Made by a program: the position numbers and the translations under genes
Assembly: GCF_011397635.1 (NCBI RefSeq)
Contig: NC_064765.1
Location: 29,540,632-29,604,631, forward strand
Length of the DNA stretch: 64,000 nucleotides
Direction: 5' to 3'
Source of the DNA: Epinephelus fuscoguttatus
Taxonomy: Eukaryota > Chordata > Actinopteri > Perciformes > Serranidae
Shown: piece by piece, positions 1 to 11,151 of the stretch
Layout: the number at the start of each line of letters is the position of its first letter
Numbering within the stretch: position 1 is the first letter of the stretch
Notes under the pieces: model-generated
What the model was told of the DNA's origin: nothing
Seen by the model: the letters and a program-made list of their open reading frames with translations, nothing else
Database searches by the model: none

Positions 1-412
1 CATGTAGAGCAGGTCTAGACCAGAATTCCCATCAAGAGCAAGCACTTCAAAAGAATTTGATAATGCTTCACTAAGACCAATGACAGCATGTGAGTGGAGT
101 GTTCGTCCAGTTGGATTTAATTTGATTTGTCTGAGTGAAGGAGAGCGCTGTCAACCATCTGCTGTCCAGCCTACTTGAAATGGCATCTGTCACATGCAAA
201 TTCATCCACAGCCTCGCCAGACCACAGTGAGGAAAGTGAAATTGTGGGCTGCAGGCAGTACTGCACACAAATAAGGTCATGATATCTATGATGCACAATA
301 AAAAAGAACATAGATCTGGCTCGAGCAAACACACTCCTGCAGTACAATGATAGAGTTTAGCTGGTTCAAGGTGTGTGACACATTGTATCTTCCGTCTCCC
401 TCTGCCAAGCAG
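1..412. other. probable intron sequence upstream of the V-ATPase C last exon
   Basis: No coding exon could be recognised here. If the exon at 413-502 is right, this is the 3' part of its last intron. The pyrimidine-rich run before the acceptor AG at 411-412 fits that reading. Open frames in the stretch show no family resemblance. Confidence 0.5.
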
Positions 413-502
413 GTCAGCTGTGAGATCCCAGGACTCTGTCAACAGGAGTACTTCTCCTACGTCTGCTTCCACGTCAACACCAGCGTGCTGGAGGCCAGCT
501 AG
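413..502 (+). CDS. atp6v1c2: last coding exon of V-type proton ATPase subunit C (partial gene)
   Basis: The exon follows an acceptor (CCAAGCAG) and encodes about 29 residues ending EYFSYVCFHVNTSVLEAS then TAG at 500-502. From memory, vertebrate subunit C ends with an IPGL block, then QQ-E/D-Y-F/Y-x-Y-V and a short acidic or hydrophobic tail. CEIPGLCQQEY followed by FSYV fits this. Subunit C is the clamp in the V1 stalk that helps control V1-Vo assembly of the proton pump on acidic organelles and some plasma membranes. The rest of the gene lies left of the window. The choice of C2 over C1 rests on the neighbour: ATP6V1C2 and KCNF1 are close together in human 2p25. The exon is short, so the call depends on this one block plus synteny. 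Confidence 0.65.
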   Translation, partial: VSCEIPGLCQQEYFSYVCFHVNTSVLEAS

Positions 503-593
503 CAGTCGACAAAGAGAGGAACCACACAGTGACCAAGCAATGAGGGCCCTGTGGATCAGTCAGAGCCAGGAACATAAAGACCCTCAACTCTAA

Positions 594-599
594 AATAAA
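594..599 (+). terminator. atp6v1c2: AATAAA polyadenylation signal of the V-ATPase C gene
   Basis: A canonical AATAAA lies 92 bases after the TAG stop, which implies a short 3' untranslated region. Confidence 0.55.
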
Positions 600-2256
600 A
601 CACATCTAGTGAAGACTACATTTATGAATATTTTAGTTTTCAGCATTTCTCATGAGCCAGAAATATCTGTCAAGCTTCCCTTGGACAGCAGTGTAAACTG
701 TGTTGTCAGGTGAACAGTGGATGGATCAGGTCCTCTTCACCGCAATGCAAGCTGCACATGGACTACACTTTGGGATGTGCTGCACATGAAACCATGGAAC
801 CATTTACATATGTTTATTCAATATGTAAAAAATGTTTTCTCTTGCAGGAACTTGCACTGTTATTGTTAATGTCAGTGTACAGCTTTAAGCATTTTAAGTA
901 AGCACGTCTTCCTAGAAACCTGTAAGCTAGTGTCTTTCTTCAGGCACAGTCGCACATAACTCTATACAACCGATCACTGAATTTGCTGTCCATTCCAGTG
1001 GACATAACTTTTCTAGGATGTCTAAATCTATGATCATCTGCCATCTGACTTCAACCAAATGTACAGACTTAATTGACTGGATGTCTATCAGCTTATCACA
1101 GTGTTCCACATCATCTAAAGTGGACTGGGATAAAGCCACGAGGCAAGGAGGAGGTGCAAGGCATGTTTCAGTCCATTAATCATATTAAGTACATTATTTG
1201 TGTTCAAACTGTCTTTAAAGTAAACACGAGACGTTATATTACATATATATGTCAAAATTGAAAATTGAAAAGGAGAAATAGTGTTCTGATATGATTTTCT
1301 AATGACACAATCATCTTATAATGCACTGTGTTGATTATGTACACAGAACATCATTCTCAGGAGGTTTTCAACACACTGTTTTCTGGAGATACTTCAGAAT
1401 CTGAGGATATACTGAGTACTGATGACAGATACAATACGTATATGTAATGTGTTTTAAAGCATCACTTTAGTTATTGATATGAGTATACCATTCATGAAAG
1501 TAAATAAATTCTTAAAAAAAGTGACCATAACATCATCATAAAATTTACTTTTTTTCTTTTTTGCCACTGATGTATGAGTGCATTTAGAGTAAAAATTCAC
1601 ATTATTTTCTTTTGTGTTTGGAGCACAGCTGAGTTCTGAATGGGTCAGGCAAAAATTCACAAGTATTATCAGCTAAATGTACATAAAGTATCAAACTAAA
1701 TGTGCTTCATCTGCAGAAATACCACTGTCTGACATGTTATTATGGATTGCATTAATAAACTGTTAATGCTGCTGTGTGTCAGTGGCATTTTACTGTTGTA
1801 GCTGCTCAAGCAAGATGGAGCTAGTTTTAAAGAGATAGTTTACAGTGAAGTCTGCAGATCTTAGAGAATACAGTTTAAAAAAAAGGAGAAAAAAGCAGTC
1901 TGAAAGTCTGAAAACTACATTTTTTTCATTCACTGATTTTTATTTATTTATTCCGTTGTCGTGCCTTTGGCCCTTCTCACATGGGATTACAAAACACAAT
2001 ATATATATTTTTTTATTGCACATACAAAACAAAATGTGGTAAATGAAAAGAAACCCAAACAAAAAAAAATGCTTTGTTTTTCCTAACCTTTTTGATAAAA
2101 CTGTTACCGGTTGAGCTGTAGGTAGAAAAGAGGGAGCATGTGCAGAATATGGTTCGTCTGCATTGCATCCATCATGAGTCTGACAATGTTCTACGAGTGT
2201 GCAAAATCTGTGGAGCAATTTTTTAACCATTGTATATACTGTAATGTAGTTTAGTT
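600..2256. other. intergenic, AT-rich, no gene seen
   Basis: Only short random open frames occur, with no splice-flanked coding block and no recognised repeat family. PDIA6, which lies near KCNF1 in human, was looked for (thioredoxin CGHC motifs) and not found. Confidence 0.5.
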
Positions 2257-2695
2257 CAGCGGTTCCTGACCTGGGTGTCAGGCACCCACCAAAGGGTCAC
2301 AAGATAAGTCTCAGAGGTTGTGAGATGATCACAAATTCGTTTTAATCTTTTTAATTATTATCTCATCTTTATTGTTCTTTTTGTGAAAAGCTGGAGAGTT
2401 CAACCTCTTTCACTGAAGCCAGGGAGGCAGGGGCTGGAGCCTATCCTATCAGGAGGTGGGTACGCCCTGGACAGGCTGCCAGACTATCACAGGGCTGACA
2501 CTTATAGAAACAGACAACCATTCACGCTCACATTCACACCCACGGGCAATTTAGAGTCACCAATTAACCTGCATGTCTTTAGTCTGTAGGAAAACTCACA
2601 CTGACAACTTGCAAACTCCACACAAGCCACAAAGGGGCTCGACCTCAGGCCCACCTGCTGTGAGGTGACAGTGCTCCCCACTGCACCAGAATAAG
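2257..2695 (-). repeat. hAT-like fragment followed by a reverse tRNA-headed SINE-like element
   Basis: The first ~90 bases (a GGTTCCTGACCTGGG start, then AGGGTCACAAGAT) resemble the end of a common teleost non-autonomous hAT-type element. From about 2400 to 2695 the sequence is the reverse complement of a SINE-like repeat. Its diagnostic blocks, read on the + strand, are GCCAGACTATCACAGGGCTG, ACAACCATTCACGCTCA and TTAGAGTCACCAATTAACCT, with the head at the right end. The same family occurs at 9788-10115. It carries no gene. Confidence 0.7.
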
Positions 2696-3189
2696 ACAAT
2701 GTAAAAGCTTAATTTGAAAACTAAATAGTAGCTTGAGTTGTTAGATACAGTAAAAAGTATAAAATGTAGTGAAATAGTAACATGAAAAGGAAATACTCAG
2801 AGAACCAGTGCCACAACATCATATTCAACTAGCACTTGAGGGCACCTTCCGCCACTGAATGCTATACAGTAAATGATCACCAGAGAGTGCACTATCTCTG
2901 CTCTGTGCAGCAACCACTGTCACAGCATTTGTCTCTATCTTAAATGATATTTGATCAGTCTGTATGTTTGATGATGGGATATTTCCTTTAATTAACAATG
3001 CTGTAAAGCCAGTAATGAATGCCTCAAAATACTGCAAAACATTCTAACTTTTAAATGGACAATGGGGCTGTAACCTCTGTGGGCAAGGAGTTAGAGTTTG
3101 TCTGTGTTATAGTGCTGATTATTGGTACTCATTTAATTATTGACTGGACTGTCTCTAAACAAGCTGCATATTGCAATCCTCCAACCGTG

Positions 3190-3191
<2 letters not shown>

Positions 3192-3279
<88 letters not shown>
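3192..3279. repeat. compound (CA)n-(GA)n microsatellite
   Basis: About 20 CA units run directly into about 22 GA units, broken only by GCACAGG. It sits about 145 bases upstream of the kcnf1 start codon, so it is probably in or next to the promoter or 5' untranslated region. The open frames that cross it on both strands are artefacts of the repeat. Confidence 0.97.
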
Positions 3280-3283
<4 letters not shown>

Positions 3284-3423
3284 AAGTGTTAGAGAAAGCT
3301 GGCCGTTCAGGCTGTGCCATTCAGTGCATGGTACGGTCTGAGGAGGAAGCATTTACGCACCGAAATAATGGACATCAATTCTGTTTCACTTTAACGTAAC
3401 AGGATACGTATTCATACAGTAAA

Positions 3424-4743
3424 ATGTGGACAGTTCCGAAGCCAAAATATAGAACTGGTTCGTGCGACGAGGGGGAGATTGCTGTGAATATCGGCGGAGT
3501 CAGAGTGGTGCTTTTCGGGGATGTTTTAAACCGCTACCCGGAGAGCAGACTGGCGGAGTTGTTGAACTGCCCAACTCAGGATTCAGAAGTTATATCATCT
3601 CTTTGCGATGACTTCGACCCGGGGAGGAAAGAGTTTTACTTTGACCGAGATCCCGATGCCTTCAAGTGCATCATCGATGTTTACTACTTTGATGAAATCC
3701 ACATCAAACCTGGCATTTGCCCCATCTGTTTCATCAAGGAGATGGAGTTCTGGAAAATAGACCAAGATGTTTTAGATGAATGCTGTAAAAGTTACCTAAA
3801 TGAGAAGGAGGAGGAGCTGACAGAGATTGCAAACAAAGTGAAAGTGATTCTGGAGGATCTGGATGCGGATCAGTGCATTACGCGCACCCAGCGGTGCCAG
3901 AGGTTCCTGTGGAGACTGATGGAGAAGCCGGGTTCCTCCCTACCGGCGCGCGTCATCGCCATCGCATCCTTCCTCTCCATTCTGGTCTCGGCGGTGGTGA
4001 TGTGCATGGGGACCATTCCGGAGCTCCAGGTGACGGACGCGGAGGGAAAACTGGTGGAGCACCCGACCCTGGAGGCGATCGAGACTGCCTGCATGTTATG
4101 GTTCACCGCGGAGTACTTGCTGCGTCTCGCCTCCTCTCCGAACAAACTGCACTTTGCGCTCTCCTTTATGAACATCATAGACTTCATGGCCATCATGCCT
4201 TTCTACGTGGTCCTGTCCCTTACCTACCTCGGCACCACATCCATGATGGAGCTGACTAATGTACAGCAGGCTGTCCAGGCGCTCCGCATCATGCGCATCG
4301 CGCGTATTTTCAAGCTGGCGCGCCACTCCTCTGGGCTGCAGACTCTGACCTACGCGCTCAAGAGGAGTCTCAAAGAGTTGGGGCTGCTCCTCATGTACAT
4401 GGGCGTGGGAATATTTGTGTTCTCAGCGCTGGCCTACACCATGGAGCAAAGCCACCCAGAGACCCTTTTCAGGAGCATCCCGCAGTCTTTCTGGTGGGCC
4501 ATCATCACCATGACCACGGTGGGCTACGGAGACATCTACCCCAAAACCACGCTCGGCAAGTGCAACGCAGCCGTGAGCTTTCTGTGCGGGGTGATAGCCA
4601 TCGCCTTGCCCATCCACCCCATCATAAATAACTTTGTGGTGTTCTACAATAAGCAGAAGGTGTTGGAGACTGCGGCGAAGCACGAAGTGGAGCTGATGGA
4701 GCTGAAGTCTGGCAGGGAGGTGCGCAGAAAAAGCAGGAATTAA
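3424..4743 (+). CDS. kcnf1: voltage-gated K+ channel silent subunit, Kv5.1/KCNF1 family
   Basis: A single uninterrupted 439-residue frame encodes a full Kv subunit. The order is: N-terminal T1 tetramerisation domain (about 18-125; VNIGGVR and FYFDRDPDAF blocks, with a CPICF cysteine cluster near residue 98), S1 (about 176-198), S2 (about 218-238), S3 (about 247-270), S4 sensor (about 287-306, ALRIMRIARIFKLARH with repeated Arg/Lys), S5 (about 320-343), pore loop TMTTVGYGD, and S6 (about 384-411). S6 has PIHPIINNF in place of the PxP hinge of conducting Kv channels, typical of the silent KvS class. Known members do not form channels alone but join Kv2 subunits at the plasma membrane and change their gating. 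Sequence from S1 to the tail matches remembered KCNF1 closely (MCMGTIPELQV, SSPNKLHFALSFMNI, MELTNVQQAVQ). Both tails are short compared with the roughly 494 residues of human KCNF1. The start ATG has A at -3. Lack of introns is normal for this gene. Confidence 0.95.
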   Translation: MWTVPKPKYRTGSCDEGEIAVNIGGVRVVLFGDVLNRYPESRLAELLNCPTQDSEVISSLCDDFDPGRKEFYFDRDPDAFKCIIDVYYFDEIHIKPGICPICFIKEMEFWKIDQDVLDECCKSYLNEKEEELTEIANKVKVILEDLDADQCITRTQRCQRFLWRLMEKPGSSLPARVIAIASFLSILVSAVVMCMGTIPELQVTDAEGKLVEHPTLEAIETACMLWFTAEYLLRLASSPNKLHFALSFMNIIDFMAIMPFYVVLSLTYLGTTSMMELTNVQQAVQALRIMRIARIFKLARHSSGLQTLTYALKRSLKELGLLLMYMGVGIFVFSALAYTMEQSHPETLFRSIPQSFWWAIITMTTVGYGDIYPKTTLGKCNAAVSFLCGVIAIALPIHPIINNFVVFYNKQKVLETAAKHEVELMELKSGREVRRKSRN

Positions 4744-5204
4744 GAGGAGACTGTGAACGCACCAGCAGTCTGAGAAAGACTTTTCCAAGAGCTTTAACTG
4801 CCGTCAGTCTGAAACTTTAGAGCGATTTCATTCCTGAAGTAAATGTGAAAATCAAAAAGTCACTAGTCCAAATCTAACGCACCAAAACAAATTCAAAACG
4901 TCAGTTTGCAAAATCCAGTATGCCGAGACCATGGCATCACGAGACCCTGAGACTGTTTATGTTCCTGCAGACAGCCTGGGACAGCTCCATGCGGTGACAC
5001 CTGTACATAGCGCCATAACAGAGATGTTGTCTTTACACAGCTGTGTTGTTCCTGTTGCTGCTTTGACTCTGCCACGTGCTGCTTATTCCATTACGCAGTT
5101 ACTTCGTCCGTTACTGTTGTTATTGTGCACTGTTATTAGTGAATTAAAAGTTGTGCATGAAAAAAAAACTCTGTACATTCACTTGTGCAATGAGAATCAT
5201 TAAA
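4744..5204 (+). other. kcnf1: probable kcnf1 3' untranslated region
   Basis: GC falls sharply after the TAA stop. A candidate ATTAAA polyadenylation signal lies at 5199-5204, about 455 bases after the stop. No other coding sequence is apparent. Confidence 0.4.
5199..5204 (+). terminator. kcnf1: candidate ATTAAA polyadenylation signal for kcnf1
   Basis: This is the most common variant of the polyadenylation hexamer, followed by an AT-rich run and a T-rich stretch (TTTTTCCCCTTT) about 15 bases downstream. No transcript evidence is available. Confidence 0.4.
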
Positions 5205-5873
5205 GCATCACAATACATATATTTTTCCCCTTTAGAGGACAATGCAAATCAGGTTGAAGTGCTTTGGTAGTTAATGTATAAGATATGGACTTAAAATGGA
5301 CCCGTGTGGGTGGATTAATAGCTGCTATCGTTTTAAGAAATGCCTTTTTGGGAAATTAGACATGCTAAAAAAAAAGAGAGAGACTAAAATTGAGTCATAA
5401 TTTGCAGCCTCCAGAAATCGGGTGTGTGATTAATCTCTTTAATCAGATTATTCTAAAATAGATTGTAGGGAAATATTTTGTGTTAATATGTTGTGTTATT
5501 CTGTATCCCGTGTGTCTGGCTAATCTCAGATGAGATGATTAATTCCCTTTTTAGGGCTGGTAAGGCAAGATGGTGGAAACTCCAAAAATTAAACAATCCA
5601 AGGCCATAAGAACACATGTATAATAAAAAAAATGCATTTTAAAATCTTTTTTGAAAAGATCCTTAATTGTGAGTGTTGGGGTCATTCACAACTCAATACA
5701 GACTGAGTGCTTTTGGTCAATTAAAAAAAAAAAAAAATCAATTGCCAAAATCCATCCTGACTGTATGTGTTCATGTGTAAGCAGTATTTTGCCATTGTAG
5801 ATGATCGAGCTGGAGATAATTTTAACCTGTAATAACAACAATAAACTTAAATTGGAAATAAAATGTGCTCACG
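5205..5873. other. intergenic, AT-rich, no gene seen
   Basis: Homopolymer A runs and short random frames only. Confidence 0.5.
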
Positions 5874-7100
5874 TTAAAGCTGGGGTAGGCAGTTTTATTT
5901 TAGTGTCATTAAGCAAAAATCCTATAATAACCTTTCATCATATGGTCATTCAAGTAGTCCAGGAAAACGTTTGCACCTCGTCTTGGCTTTGTTCTCAGGC
6001 TTTAGAAGATAATAACCATGATGGGAGACTTTGGCCAGTCACAAGTCATTTCAGAGAGGGGGCGTTCCTATTGGCTGTTCTACAAAGGCAGATGTGCATG
6101 CACGTCCCTACTCAAGTGTTGAAAGCGCGACTTAATGGTGAATAATCCTGCAGAAGAACTACAAGCACTGGCATCAACTGCCTACACCACAAAGCAACCT
6201 CTGAAAAAGACAGACTTGTCAGAAAGAGAGTCTGTTGCTTCGGTTACACAGGTTGGACCAACACTGTTGCTGGCCAGCAGCCCAACACATTCTCACTCCG
6301 ACCTCATCACATATCGTTTGGTCATGGATTTTCCATGTCTAGATAGAATGTGCAACGTACCCTGGTTGCGTTGGTTGGTGAAGTTCTGGGACGCTGTGTC
6401 TGATTACAAAATACACTTCTGTTTTCACAGGAAATGTACAGTTTGCACACAGTCTCTTTCAAAATAAACGCACTGCGTCGATACAAAACCGCAAACTGAC
6501 ATTTTCTTTTCCTTCAACAGCAAGCACACATGTTTGGGTTTAGGAAAAAAGAACACAGTTTAGCTTTTCAGTCTTGTGGGTAGCAAACACCAGCCTTCCT
6601 GGTGAAAGTACGTGGTTTTTGGACCCATCCACGACCTCTCCCACCCGCCTTTCTTGGGCTTCCGCCAGCTTAACTTTTTGTTGTTTTCCCACCGTGTTTC
6701 CCCCCGACTGCACCATTAAACAGTAATGGCAACTGGCCACGTATCCCAGCGTGAAAGGACAGCTTTTTTCGTCAGTGTCTGACACTGGAAGTCACTGACT
6801 AAGTGCCGGACTTCGACGACTTTGGAGTGTGACCGGGGTGACCAGCCCGCTGTGACACTGTGACTTCAAGCTGCTACAGCTGTCAATCAAAGGTCTGTGT
6901 CCTGAGCTGTTGCCCGCTCTTCTCTTTAAAAGATGTCTCTGATTCTTGATAAATGAAGTGGCGTAAAAAGTAAAAAGTACAGATTTTTCTCTGAAAGGTA
7001 GCAAGAGAAGTATAAAGTGGCATAAAATGGAAATAGTCAAGTAAAGTGCAAGCACCTAAAATTTTTTACTTCAGTTCAGTGCTTGAGTAAATGTAGGTAT
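5874..7100. repeat. cluster of teleost interspersed-repeat fragments
   Basis: The stretch begins TTAAAGCTGGGGTAGGCAG, the recognisable end of a common fish non-autonomous DNA element, and includes CGTTCCTATTGGCTGTT. A second block (about 6300-6790), with AACGTACCCTGGTTGCGTTGG and GTTTAGGAAAAAAG, belongs to another common fish repeat. The five open frames of 68-114 codons in this interval fall inside repeat sequence and show no protein family. Boundaries are approximate. Confidence 0.45.
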
Positions 7101-9499
7101 TCTACCACCAAAGTTAAACTACATCTGCGAGGCAAACAGCCACAACTTTTGATAATTTATTTGTGTTTACAGAAGTGAGTCTGTCTGTGTTTTATCCTGC
7201 TCAGTGGGCTGCCTCTCCGAGGTGCCACATTCACAGCTTTATTGTTTCTCCTGCAGCCATCTTGAAGAAAACACAAGGGTGGTGCTTGGAAAAACTAGAT
7301 TTTATTCCACTACGACAGCCGTGTTGGAGACAAGGCATGGGTCAGTGTTCGGGTGAATGTTACTGTTGATCCTATGAGACATCTGTGTGTGTATGTGTGT
7401 GTGTGGATACAGGTTTATCAGTGTGTCTGTGTCTTAATCTGCATGTTGCCCTGTAAGTTTCTGTGTTGTGCATTGCGTGTGACACAATGCAAGGCAGTGG
7501 TCTGTGAGAAATTGCTGTCCCCAGTGGGGAAACACTTCAAAGTAAGGCTATATACACCCACACACTGAACTCTCAAAAACACTCCCCTCCCTCTTTCCTC
7601 CGCCACCACCCCACCCACTGTTCCTCTCTGTCTCCATCTCACTCCTTCGTCCTGCCTCCACCTCCTCATGCTCCGTCTCAGATGATGAGCTGTCAGCTTC
7701 ACTGGCTGAGAGAGCAGCGATCAGACGCAGCGATATGCAGAGCGTCAGTGCTGTCACTTTTTGAGGGCGTGTAGAGGTGCAAAACTTTGCACTTATTGCT
7801 TCAAATTTGAGCAGGACGTGTGTTGCGCTGTGAAGGTAAAAATAGAAGGAATGACATGATTGTTCATCAACACTGAAATGATGACATGAAAGATTGATGT
7901 GAGGACGAAGGCAAATTGAGAGACATTAACTGACATTGACTTAATCCAAATATAGCACTTCATATGTTATGCATCAGCAAGCATTACAGATGACTCAGTC
8001 TCACTCCTACTGCGTGACACAGCCACACAGGTTAAAATTATATGTCGCTGACCACAGAGTGAGACAAACTGGTCTTCACTCAAAATGTGCAGCTATTGCA
8101 TGAACATCAGCGTTACAAATGTTCCTTCTTCCTGTGGCTCTCCTATTATGTTTGATCCATTGTAACCTGTAAACAAAAGCATCAAAGACGTAAGATCCTC
8201 CCTGTCAATACCTGGCTTCCCCCTGTGTGCTTTGATGCTTCACAGGAGAGATCTCCCACGATCCTCAGAGTCCCAGAGTGCACGTGTGTGTTGAGGAGGA
8301 TTTAATGGTAAATAGATTTTGATTGAAGAATGGTTTATACTGATAATTAGTCATTTATAATGAGCTCCCACTGGTTGTAGTAATGCAGGCGTGTGCATAG
8401 GTAGGTTAGTGTTTAGGGAACTGAACTTTCACACACTCTGTATATCTTTGTTTTCTGCAGCGTTTCTCGAGACATGAGCACTGACTGATGCAGCAGCACT
8501 GCAGCAAGCATAATGAGACACTTAGTGACACCAACATATGATGACAAAAATCAATTTTCAAATGTAATTATGTAAAAATGGCTGTGACTGCTGTGTTTAC
8601 AGCTTAAGAACATGTGGTCTGGGGTGAAATGAAAATGACATATTGCAAAGACAATAGTAAAAATCACAAGACTGGCATTAAATAAAAGGTGGAATTAATA
8701 ATGTAGTAACCCATACAAAACTATCCATTACACATTCCAACAAATCCATGAAAAATCAACCAAATTAAAGATTATCATTAATATTTCTAGCCAGAGTGAG
8801 AGTCTTTGCAGGTGGTTGTATAACAAGAGGCCAAATTAGACTGTGATTTAATTCATTATTTTTATAAGTTTGATAGATTGGTTGATAATAATTTCAATGA
8901 TCTAAAATCAAACACTTTGATCACACATGTATAACATATGAGAGAGAGGCCATGAAGAGCCAAACATAGTCTCCAAGGGGACATTGGTATTGATACTAAC
9001 TGATGCACCAATTAAAGACTGTAGTGATGCATCTAAAATTAGATCAATAAAATATATTAAAGAACAAATTCATTACAGACAGATTTAAAAAAAAAAAATC
9101 ATCCAGTGTGACATGATGCATGCAACATTCAACAAAGACAAACTGACTTTAAATGTTTGTTTGTTTTTTTTAGCAAAAATAACTTGAATTCCACTAGACT
9201 GAAAACAATTTAAGCTCAATAGAGTAAAAAGCTGAAAAATTTGCAGTAAAATCAGCTCAATGCTTAATGAACTCGGCATTTAAAAGGATGGGATTTTTCA
9301 GTTTCATTTAGCCTTCTTCTTATTAATGGGAAAACATGGGTTAAAAAGGTAACAACCAACTTGGTGAGAAATGTACCACAAATTGGGGGAAAAAAAGCTA
9401 GATAAAATATATATTAATTATTATTAATAATATTATTACATTTTAGAATTATGTTACAGAATGATTTTAATTTTTAAGGACTCTTTCCAGGTCATTTCC
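7101..9499. other. intergenic, no gene supported
   Basis: The stretch holds short TG/GT-rich runs near 7385-7440. A minus-strand frame at 7548-7757 starts with a hydrophobic run and then turns acidic, but it has no recognised family or clear splice sites. The rest is AT-rich without a recognisable element. Confidence 0.45.
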
Positions 9500-9525
9500 T
9501 TGTTTGTTTGTTTGTTTGTTTGTTT
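9500..9525. repeat. (TTTG)n microsatellite
   Basis: About six perfect TTTG tetranucleotide units. Confidence 0.9.
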
Positions 9526-9787
9526 TGAACTTTCTGAACTTTATTTAATTATTTTTACTAATATTCTCATTTAAATTTTCTCTTTTTACTAATTTCTTGC
9601 TAGTTTTAGGCCATTTCCTCTTTTCTTGCTTATTGCCTTCTTCCCATGATTTTAAAAGAAATCAAGCCAATTTGCTCAGGTTTCAAAGGGTTAAATATAT
9701 TGATGAGAAAATAAAATTTAAAATGACATAACAGCAATAAAACACACATTGTTTGTATATGCAAACATTAAATGGGTCATTTCCATC

Positions 9788-10115
9788 CAACATGGGTGGC
9801 ACAGTGGTGTCGTGGTTAGCACTGTCGCCTCACAGCAAGAGGGTTGCCAGTTCGATCCCAGGAGTGGGAGCCCTTCTGTGCGGAGTTTGCATGTTCTCCC
9901 CGTGTCAGCGTAGGTTTTCTCCAGGGGCTCCGGCTTCCGGTCGCCAGACTATCACAGGGCTGACACATAGAGACAGACAACCATTCACACCAATGGACAA
10001 ATTAGAGTCACCAATAAATCTGTATGTATTTGGACTGTGGAAGGAAGCTGGAGCACCCAGAAGAAACCCACAATGACATGGGGAGAACATGCAAGCTCTG
10101 CTCCCCTTCAAGTTT
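9788..10115. repeat. self-inverted SINE-like element (head forward, body reversed)
   Basis: Positions 9793-9860 are a forward tRNA-like head (GGCACAGTGGTG, then GTGGTTAGCACTGTCGCC and CAGTTCGATCCC, which resemble polymerase III A and B boxes), followed by GTTTGCATGTTCTCCCC and CTCCGGCTTCC. From about 9950 the family continues in reverse orientation (GCCAGACTATCACAGGGCTG, TTAGAGTCACCAAT) and ends with GGGGAGAACATGCAAGC near 10080-10096, the reverse complement of the earlier block. The two halves can fold into a hairpin with arms of about 55 bases. The same family lies at 2400-2695 in plain reverse orientation. Confidence 0.75.
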
Positions 10116-11151
10116 TTGGGATTTTTGCCCTCCATCCATTTACAGCATGTCATAAACAAAGGATGGATGACAGATTAAACAGATTAATTTAGTGCTTATA
10201 CAAGATATAACTTACTTCCTATCATTTTATCATGTTATTAGATTGTTGCGTGTCTGTCTTTGTAAGAGCCCTAAATATAAATTCTGCAATTTTATCTGGA
10301 GCACTTTAGAAGCAAGAGGAGATACGTTATATAATGTACCAAAAGCAATCAGTAAAGCAGAACAGTATCAGGGGACCAAAATGAACATCCACCAAAGTTA
10401 GAACCTAAGAAGAACACTACATGTTGAAAAAAGACAAAAAAAGCAATGCAACACAAATGGTGGCTAACATTTGCATTAACATTAACGAGCTCAAGCTGCT
10501 TACCAGCAAATAACCTGGATAAAAGCTCACTAACAATACTGCATTTTAAGGGACCATCATCAAGGTTTAATTACCTTGACAGCGCAGAGAGCTCTGGAGG
10601 TCCATGACAGATCCCCTGGTTTGAGAGGGCAAATGGCGTAGCGTGTAACGGTTCTCTGTGGGCTGAGCCTGTACATGATTTCTTTCATTCATTTGAACAT
10701 GGCTGAAACATGTAAACTTCACATTCACCTCAAGATTGAATAAATTCAAACATCAAATATATTTAAAGCGAAACATGAATGAATTACGTAGATACTCTAA
10801 ATCCATTTCCCAATTTTTTCAGTGTACATTCATTGTTCTCCTTCCTATAAGGATTGACTGGCACTCTTTTAATTAGTAAATCAATATATCTGCAAAATAG
10901 TCATGAATGTTAAAGTGCATAAATTTGCATTTTCTATGACAGATTTTCTAAAATTCAGTTAAAAGTTGTGTTACATTGGATGGAAATCCAACAACTGCAG
11001 TCCACCACCTGTTGAATAAGACTGTGATGCACTTTGGGTACTGTAAGTGGATTTTATAAACTAGGCCAGTTAAATGGCACACTGCCTGAGGAAGACTTTA
11101 GTTCGTAACAACACTTCCTTCTGAGATGTTCTCTGCCTTTGATGAGTTCAG
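10116..11151. other. intergenic, no gene seen
   Basis: AT-rich sequence with no recognised element. Short frames lack splice context and family resemblance. Confidence 0.45.

Noticed and set aside
3129-3399. Open frames on both strands across the CA/GA repeat
   Set aside because: Length comes from the dinucleotide repeat (His-Thr, Arg-Glu or Cys-Val runs), not from a protein.
503-3423. pdia6 exons expected from human gene order
   Set aside because: No thioredoxin CGHC motif or matching exon was found.
3870-4326. Antisense and shifted frames inside kcnf1
   Set aside because: They arise from the GC-rich coding sequence of the channel.
7548-7757. Minus-strand 69-codon frame with a hydrophobic start, like a signal peptide
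   Set aside because: No family, no convincing splice donor, and the tail is Gly/Glu low complexity opposite a CT-rich tract.
9793-9860. Possible tRNA gene on the plus strand
   Set aside because: tRNA-like head of a repeated SINE-like element.
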